From the NCBI GenBank assembly GCA_016744085.1, contig JADGFE010000009.1, positions 1 to 32,159 on the forward strand: a stretch of 32,159 nucleotides of DNA, given 5' to 3'. The notes under the pieces were generated by a model. That model did no database searches. It was not told where the DNA came from and saw nothing but the letters and a program-made list of their open reading frames with translations. The DNA comes from Kiritimatiellales bacterium (GTDB lineage Bacteria > Verrucomicrobiota > Kiritimatiellia > Kiritimatiellales > Pontiellaceae). Below are positions 26,901 to 32,159 of this stretch, piece by piece (the first letter of the stretch is position 1; every line of letters begins with the position of its first letter). A program made the translations under genes and the position numbers.

Positions 26901-29900
26901 ATAATGGATTAAATCCGCTTATTGACGATGGTGGTCTGGATTCCGATAACGACGGCGCAACCAATCGCGACGAAGAAGCGGCCGGTACCGATCCGCAAAG
27001 CTGGGATACTGATTTCGATGGGATGCCAGATGGTTGGGAAATTGAAAGCGGACTGGATCCATTGGTAGATGATGCTGCTTTGAACCCTGATGGCGATATG
27101 TTCACGAACCTTACTGCATTTGTGAATCTCCAGGAATATCTACAGATTTCAAATAATGCGCCATACTTTGCTTCAACCAATCCGAACAAAGCGGATTCCG
27201 ATGATGATGGTCTGAGCGATACAGAAGAAATTGAACTTTATTTAACCGATCCGAACAACGCGGATACCGATGCCGATGGCATGCCGGACGGTTGGGAAAC
27301 TGAACATGGTCTGGATCCGTTCAGCGATGATTCGACTTTAGATTCCGATGGCGATGGGCTCTCGAACTACGAGGAATACCTTAATGGAAGCAGTCCGTCT
27401 TCCGCCGATACAGATGCCGATGGTTTTACCGATGACTGGGAACGCGACTGGGGTACTAGTGCCACGAATACCGCCGACCCGTTGGTGGTTGATGATGACC
27501 ATCCTGATGATCCTCAACCACAATATCCATTGGAAAGTAATACCAATGAAAATGGTTCTGCCCAGGCTCCATTCGATGCCATTCAGGAAGCGATCAACGT
27601 GGCCACCAATGGTCCCGTAACGATTCTCGTGATGGAAGGCTTGTACGATGGGCCGGGAAATTTCGATATAGACCCACAGGGCAAGGAGCTCATCATTCGT
27701 TCTCATGGCGGAGCAACAAATACACTCATTACCAGCTACGGAATCGGTGCTGGATTTATTTTCCGAACCGGTGAAACAACGAATACGATTTTAAGAGGGT
27801 TTTCGATCACTACAACGTTGAATGCCTGCTCGGACGGCAACTGCGATCAGAGGCATGGAATCGTTTGTAATGCCGCCAGTCCGCTCATAAGGGATTGCAT
27901 TATATATGAATGCGAGTTGCGTGGTATTTCGTGCACGTTTGGCGCCAGCCCAGTTATCTCCAACTGTGTCGTTAGTACTTGCCTTTATGGAATCTACGCC
28001 GAAGGAGGGGCAACGCCTATAATTCTTGAAAGCACTGTTGCCTTGAGTGGGAATCACGCGGAGTTAGAGGATTCCGGTCTCGGCATCACGGCGCTTGATA
28101 GTAGCGGACTCGTTGTTTCCAATTGTACCGTATATGGAACTTCGGGTCGGGGGATCAAGATCCGTAACGATGCTGCGGCACAGATTTCCGACACCCTCAT
28201 CCAGAATAACCTCGGTGGTGTGTCCCTGGATGCAAGTTCTCCGGTTTTCAGACGTTGTGAAATTCTTGGTAACATTGCGCCAGACTACATTACGATCAAT
28301 GGAACAAGAGTACTCAGTTCCGTTAACGAAGCTGAAAAGTGTGCAGCTCTGGATGATTGGGTAGATATCATCGATGAAGATGAAAACGGTGGTGCTGTTC
28401 TCAGTATGCGCAGCTCGTTCCCATACTTTGAAAATTGTTTGATTGCGACCAACAAGACTGTGGCAACCGACCCGGCCTATCCAAATAACAGTTCCATTCC
28501 AAATTATGGTTTGGGTGGCGGAATTTATGTGGGTGCAGACTGCGAAGCTTATGTAATGAATTGCACGTTGGCTGATAACTCGGCATTCACTCGTGGTGGT
28601 GGATTCAGTAACATAGGCGGCGGAATCAATGGTCTGTTTAATTCAGTGGTCTGGGGTAATACAGCATATAACCATTATTTAATGGAGTCGCAGACTCTTT
28701 CTGAACCATCTACCAACAAATCCTCAACTTATCCATCGCTGCATTGCCGGAGTGGCTCTATCAGCACCAGTTTTAGCGATGTTGAATATGGGTATGCGGG
28801 TAGTAAGAATATTGACGCCGACCCGCTATTTGTCGGTGGTGCTGACTATCGTTTTTCCGTTGGCTCTCCTTGTATCGATACTGGCGGCATTGCCTTCCAG
28901 ACAGAGCCGTCCTCTCCAGTGCTGTATGCTCCCACCCACGATGCCGATGGCCTAGGCCGTCCGCTGGATGGAAATGGGGACGGCGATGAAGATATGGATA
29001 TGGGAGCGTATGAGTTCATTAATCCAGCGTCGGATACCGATGGTGATGATATGCCTGATTACTGGGAACGAATCCATGGGTTTGACCTATTGATGGATGA
29101 TAGCAGTTTGGATCCGGATTCTGACGGGCTCAGTAATCTGGAAGAATTTCAGCAACTCGCAGGGGTGTATGGCCAAAGCACAAACCCACATGATTCCGAT
29201 TCCGACGACGATGATCTGTTGGATGGCGAGGAAGTGAATATACATGGAACGAATCCCAATGTAGCGGATACGGATGGCGATCTGCTCTCTGATAAATGGG
29301 AGGTGGACAATGGCCTGGATCCGCTTGTGAGCTCTGGCGTTGCTGATGACGATGCCGATGGGCTTTCCAATTTTGATGAAAGCCAGCTAGGAACAGATCC
29401 GAACAATGACGACACCGATGGCGATGGTATGTCTGACGGTTGGGAAGTTCTGCACGCGCTGAATCCTCTCGTTAATGATGCCGCGAATGATCCCGATGCC
29501 GATACGCTTAATAATCTGGCTGAATTTAATCAGCGTGATATTGGACCTTACTTTGGTTCAACCAATCCGAACTTGGCTGATACCGATGCGGACGGCCTTT
29601 CCGATGCCGATGAAATAAATCTTCATGGCACCGATCCGAACCATCCAGATACCGATGGCGATGGAATGTCCGATAAGTGGGAGCTGGTTAATGGGCTGAA
29701 TCCACTGGTGGACGATGCCAGTATTGATAGCGACGGGGATTCGCTTTCGAATTATGATGAGTTCCTTAACGGCAGTAGTCCTGATTTGGCGGATACGGAT
29801 GCCGATGGCTATGCCGATGATCTGGAATTCCAATGGGGCACGCAGTCCACAAACGCGGCCGATCCTATACTGGTTGATGATGACCACTCAGATGATCCTG

Positions 29901-31930
29901 CTATTTATGATCCGACCTTCTCCAACCCGAATGAAGATGGAACGAAAAATAGTCCGTTTGATGCGATTCAGGAGGCTATTGATGCGGCCCAAGATGGTAT
30001 GCTGGTTCTCGTAACCAATGGTTACTACATTGGCACGGGCAACATGAATATCGATACGAAGGGCAAGGCGATTCGTGTATTCTCCTATAATGGCTATGCC
30101 GATACCTTTATCGATGCCGACGGTCTTGGCGCCGGCTTCGTCTTCAGCTCAGGCGAAGGCTCCAATACGGTGATCTCTGGATTTACCATTTCGTCTCCAC
30201 CTGGTGACTGTTCGGATGGCACATGCGGCTATGAGCATGGTGTGATCTGCTCCGATGGCTCTTCACCTGTAATCGAGGATTGCTATATCTTTGGCTGTGC
30301 GCTCAACGGCATACAGTGCTACGAGGGGTCCAGTCCGATAGTACGCTCGGTGGAAATTGATGGATGTAGTGTTGGTATTGCTGCCAGCGACGGATCAACA
30401 CCGGTGATTGAAAGCGTATCGATCAGTGATTGCGCTAAGGGAATTCAGTCCTCAGATAGTGTTGGCCTGAAAATAAAAGACTCAACTATTGCCAATTGTG
30501 CGGGTCGCGGTTTATTGATTACCAATGATCCTGAGCTTGAAATTATGCGGACCCGCGTTGCTGATAATTTAGGCGGTATGACCCTGAAAAAATGCAAGGC
30601 CACAATCGATCGGTGCATGATCGAGGACAATATTGCACCGGACTATGCCTCTGATGGTAAGTATAGCTACAATATTGCCCTGCAGGCCGTCAGATCCGAG
30701 GGCAGCATGTCCGATATGACGGATGAGGATGAAAATGGTGCCGGTATTATGTTGCTGAATGGCTCGGTTCTATATCTACAGAACAGCCTGTTAGCAGGGA
30801 ATAATGCTGTAGCTCTGGATCCTGGCTATCCAAGTACGAAAACCCGGCCTGATTATGGTCTGGGTGGCGGGCTGTATATCGGTTCCAACTGTTTTGCGAC
30901 GAATATGAATTGCACCTATGCCAACAACGAAGCTCGGCGCGGTGGAGGGATATCCAGTCATGGGAGTCATACTGACTACATTCGTAATACTGTCCTGTGG
31001 GATAACGAGACCCAAGATAAATGGATTGAGAGTACCTCTTACACTACCACCAGCTGGGTGCCTGGAAATATCGAGGGGGGAGTAACCAACATGGTGCCGG
31101 AAGTTACCACGCATACAATCTATAGGATGGAAGTGGTGGTTAACCCCATCTATTCATCGCTCCATTGCCGCGATGGTGCTTTTAATGTCTGGTATTGCGA
31201 TGTGGAAAACGGAGAAAGTTATATCAGCGTTTACAAACGGGTGATAGAAGCCGATCCTCTGTTTAGTACAAACTTCAGCCTGAGTGCAGGATCTCCGTGC
31301 ATAGACGAAGGGACACCATTCCTGGCTCCTCTCTATGATTTTGGCGGTATTTCCCGACCATTGAACGGGGATAATAACGGAACATCTCGGCACGATATGG
31401 GTGCATTCGAGGCCGTTCATGCAGCCGCAGATTCCGATAACGATGGGGTGCTTGATCAGGATGAAATCGACGGGGGAACAAATCCTACCAAAGACGATAC
31501 CGATGCCGATGGCATGCTCGATGGTTACGAAGTCATGTATGGTTTCGATGCCACGAGTGATGATGCGAGCGCAGACGCCGATGGCGACGGACTTTCAAAT
31601 CTGGCGGAGTCCGGTAACGGAACCGATCCGACGAAGGAAGATACGGATGGGGATAACAGCTCCGATGGCGATGAAATGATTGCCGGAACCAGCGCGACGG
31701 ATCCTAGTTCCTATTTCTATGTGTCCAATATACAGCCGCTGGTTGGCGGTGGATGCGATATTGTTTTTGATACAGTAGTGGGCAGAACCTACACCGTATA
31801 CTGCTGCACTGAACTCGGCGGCGAATGGAACCTCGTGCTGGGTAATATTCCCGGCGATGGTAATCCGGCGGTTATCAATGATCCTGATAGCTCGGGTAGC
31901 TGTTTCTATAAGGTAGATGTTTATAAATAG
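23903..31930 (+). CDS. Giant multidomain subtilisin-family (S8) protease: signal/TM, propeptide, S8 domain, TSP3 repeats, LVIVD propeller, two parallel beta-helix modules, C-terminal domain
   Basis: S8 triad: D246 (VVVAVIDSGMDMDHPDL), H301 (SHGTHCAGTIG), S460 (GTSMACPHVAGAMALLLG); many DxDxDGxxD TSP3 repeats; LAFVADGSYGLKILDITEPSNVELVG LVIVD repeats; SPVISNCVVSTC / SPVIEDCYIFGC beta-helix repeats. Confidence 0.92.
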   Translation: MKKQIIGWAVFAGLLLVIGIGIYKSVREKSDAVGPESTRESVQPELRGGVISSVSEKLIPVSSVESSDLEWFDAAAGFTVLDERQNITANGDVERKRLVKREGKYPNRILIETLRRDRQQNKFVPAGRIEMAADHILVNLREGQDVDALTDLNATHGATIIQQLSGTSTFVVQLESTTLDALETAIKFYSEAADKVAYAEPDYVRYPTALPNDTDYGQLWGMTKISAPAAWDISTGNSNVVVAVIDSGMDMDHPDLLSNLWSNDGEIAGDGIDNDNNGYIDDVNGWNFVANSKDPEDDQSHGTHCAGTIGAVGNNGNQVVGICWNVSIMPLKSANAAGSFVSDTSVAIRYAVDNGAKVLSNSYGGGGNSQTDYDAILYAHNKGAIFVAAAGNDAADNDAIPMYPAGYDVPNVISVAATDSSDDLAGFSNFGATSVDLAAPGVGILSTVPDGATELKNGTSMACPHVAGAMALLLGVQPDLAPAEAKQILMNSIDPVVGLAGKVVTGGRLNLQKLMAGATDSDGDDMPDEWETLYGFNPLDASDGGTNDFDGDFLFNTDEYLNNCNPTNSDTDADSLVDGWEVTYGFNPLNVAGPLSKLQYLGANSDCKDAYAVDIQSNLAFVADGSYGLKILDITEPSNVELVGTFATQGSARGIEVADGYAYLSDAEKGFFIIDVSNPANPVQAGVVQTNAYNAALDGTHAYVAGGTNGMFVIDISTPASPSIVGSYNTPYITVNDLTVVGSKVYLAMDNKFGRLTISDPANPSSYYAVALADTSGPSIGEAIHYDGTHFYLTLKDFGYSEFNLSMTRVSRYEHAAAAKDIDVFENFVFMADGAEGLLIVDNTDLNDLKVHARYKSIIAQGVKQSGGYVYVAGLGSGFHSFIAGEDVDSDGLYDKWEMDNFGSLSQTADTDFDSDGIINWGEYLANLDPADDDQDSDSLIDGFDEVQTYNTDPRTDDTDTDGLTDSFEVTTNAIDNMYLTNPLLADTDDDGMTDKWELDNGLNPLIDDGGLDSDNDGATNRDEEAAGTDPQSWDTDFDGMPDGWEIESGLDPLVDDAALNPDGDMFTNLTAFVNLQEYLQISNNAPYFASTNPNKADSDDDGLSDTEEIELYLTDPNNADTDADGMPDGWETEHGLDPFSDDSTLDSDGDGLSNYEEYLNGSSPSSADTDADGFTDDWERDWGTSATNTADPLVVDDDHPDDPQPQYPLESNTNENGSAQAPFDAIQEAINVATNGPVTILVMEGLYDGPGNFDIDPQGKELIIRSHGGATNTLITSYGIGAGFIFRTGETTNTILRGFSITTTLNACSDGNCDQRHGIVCNAASPLIRDCIIYECELRGISCTFGASPVISNCVVSTCLYGIYAEGGATPIILESTVALSGNHAELEDSGLGITALDSSGLVVSNCTVYGTSGRGIKIRNDAAAQISDTLIQNNLGGVSLDASSPVFRRCEILGNIAPDYITINGTRVLSSVNEAEKCAALDDWVDIIDEDENGGAVLSMRSSFPYFENCLIATNKTVATDPAYPNNSSIPNYGLGGGIYVGADCEAYVMNCTLADNSAFTRGGGFSNIGGGINGLFNSVVWGNTAYNHYLMESQTLSEPSTNKSSTYPSLHCRSGSISTSFSDVEYGYAGSKNIDADPLFVGGADYRFSVGSPCIDTGGIAFQTEPSSPVLYAPTHDADGLGRPLDGNGDGDEDMDMGAYEFINPASDTDGDDMPDYWERIHGFDLLMDDSSLDPDSDGLSNLEEFQQLAGVYGQSTNPHDSDSDDDDLLDGEEVNIHGTNPNVADTDGDLLSDKWEVDNGLDPLVSSGVADDDADGLSNFDESQLGTDPNNDDTDGDGMSDGWEVLHALNPLVNDAANDPDADTLNNLAEFNQRDIGPYFGSTNPNLADTDADGLSDADEINLHGTDPNHPDTDGDGMSDKWELVNGLNPLVDDASIDSDGDSLSNYDEFLNGSSPDLADTDADGYADDLEFQWGTQSTNAADPILVDDDHSDDPAIYDPTFSNPNEDGTKNSPFDAIQEAIDAAQDGMLVLVTNGYYIGTGNMNIDTKGKAIRVFSYNGYADTFIDADGLGAGFVFSSGEGSNTVISGFTISSPPGDCSDGTCGYEHGVICSDGSSPVIEDCYIFGCALNGIQCYEGSSPIVRSVEIDGCSVGIAASDGSTPVIESVSISDCAKGIQSSDSVGLKIKDSTIANCAGRGLLITNDPELEIMRTRVADNLGGMTLKKCKATIDRCMIEDNIAPDYASDGKYSYNIALQAVRSEGSMSDMTDEDENGAGIMLLNGSVLYLQNSLLAGNNAVALDPGYPSTKTRPDYGLGGGLYIGSNCFATNMNCTYANNEARRGGGISSHGSHTDYIRNTVLWDNETQDKWIESTSYTTTSWVPGNIEGGVTNMVPEVTTHTIYRMEVVVNPIYSSLHCRDGAFNVWYCDVENGESYISVYKRVIEADPLFSTNFSLSAGSPCIDEGTPFLAPLYDFGGISRPLNGDNNGTSRHDMGAFEAVHAAADSDNDGVLDQDEIDGGTNPTKDDTDADGMLDGYEVMYGFDATSDDASADADGDGLSNLAESGNGTDPTKEDTDGDNSSDGDEMIAGTSATDPSSYFYVSNIQPLVGGGCDIVFDTVVGRTYTVYCCTELGGEWNLVLGNIPGDGNPAVINDPDSSGSCFYKVDVYK
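27004..29050 (+). repeat. Intragenic duplicated module, copy A (TSP3 + beta-helix)
   Basis: Aligns by eye with copy B, e.g. DPLVVDDDHPDDP...APFDAIQEAINVA...GAGFIFRTGE...CSDGNCDQRHGIVC. Confidence 0.8.
29410..31445 (+). repeat. Intragenic duplicated module, copy B (TSP3 + beta-helix)
   Basis: DPILVDDDHSDDP...SPFDAIQEAIDAA...GAGFVFSSGE...CSDGTCGYEHGVIC. Confidence 0.8.
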
Positions 31931-31944
31931 AATTTTTCCTAACA

Positions 31945-31990
31945 TCCGGACTTTGGTAAAGGACTCCTCCCAACCTTACTAAAGTCTGGA
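31945..31990. repeat. Imperfect 15-nt inverted repeat just after the protease stop codon
   Basis: tccggactttggtaa (31945-31959) / ttactaaagtctgga (31976-31990), 13/15 complementary plus two G:U. Confidence 0.75.
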
Positions 31991-31997
31991 AACTCCT

Positions 31998-32035
31998 GAA
32001 GGGCCTCGGCGTTTGCGCCGGGGCCCTTCCTTTTT
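31998..32035 (+). terminator. Rho-independent terminator of the pilM-to-protease operon
   Basis: gaagggcctcggcg-tttg-cgccggggcccttc stem (14 bp, one G:U) followed by cttttt. Confidence 0.92.
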
Positions 32036-32159
32036 AAGAAAGCCGGACGCGCGTATGTATGTATACGTCTCTTCGGCGACCGCCTTGACAGGACTACGCG
32101 TTCTGAGTTTCGCGGGATGTTTTCCACTGAGCTGGCGTCCAACTGGCAGCCTCCGCCTG

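Noticed and set aside
25450-31700. Repeated gatxxcgatggcgat-type DNA words resembling a repeat array or CRISPR
   Set aside because: They encode DxDxDG TSP3 calcium-binding repeats in frame; spacing is irregular and there are no unique-spacer/repeat units.
25120-31945. Many antisense ORFs on the - strand within the giant protease gene (e.g. 25120-25692, 26749-27189, 27338-27706, 29149-29415, 31595-31945)
   Set aside because: They are shadows of Asp/Gly-rich TSP3 codon bias, with low-complexity translations (Ser-rich or Ile-rich) and no recognisable domains; the + strand ORF is continuous and domain-rich.
31939-32142. 67-aa - strand ORF after the protease
   Set aside because: It runs through two stem-loops and a terminator; no protein-like features.
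32040-32159. Possible start of a further gene or TTGACA-type promoter at the window end
   Set aside because: Too little sequence; TTGACA near 32085 has no convincing partner -10 and the downstream gene is outside the window.

Overview
The window has two functional parts. The first ~10 kb is ordinary metabolism and envelope biology: moaD, then a MoaE-MoeB(ThiF)-rhodanese fusion on +, a convergent modCBA molybdate transporter on -, and a - strand set of one sulfatase-fold membrane protein and two GT-C-like polytopic membrane proteins. From ~10.2 kb to the end is a type IV pilus / type II secretion-like (T4P/T2SS hybrid) locus: a prepilin, an NtrC-family sigma54 activator, a membrane sensor with HisKA but no visible ATPase domain, PilC/GspF, GspE/PilB, a TPR + GspE-N-terminal-like protein, a GspB-like protein, and PilM, PilN, an extended PilO, a PilP/GspB-like protein and a secretin. 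These are followed in the same apparent operon by a 2675-aa subtilisin-family surface protein with TSP3 repeats, an LVIVD propeller and two duplicated beta-helix modules. The most interesting observations are: (1) four similar GG-N10-GC (sigma54 -24/-12-like) elements, one before each main transcription unit of this machine; (2) a PilS-like sensor that appears to have lost its HATPase domain, with its tail overlapping the regulator gene; (3) a PilO-like protein with a long disordered tail carrying four copies of a short L-x-S-[LYF]-L-x-x-[LI] motif; (4) a giant protease encoded directly after the secretin, suggesting a dedicated substrate; (5) a REP/BIME-like perfect inverted repeat headed by GTAG. 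No tRNA, rRNA or CRISPR was recognised. Taxonomy (PVC group, possibly Kiritimatiellota-like) is only an impression from protein style. All calls are by eye, without database searches.
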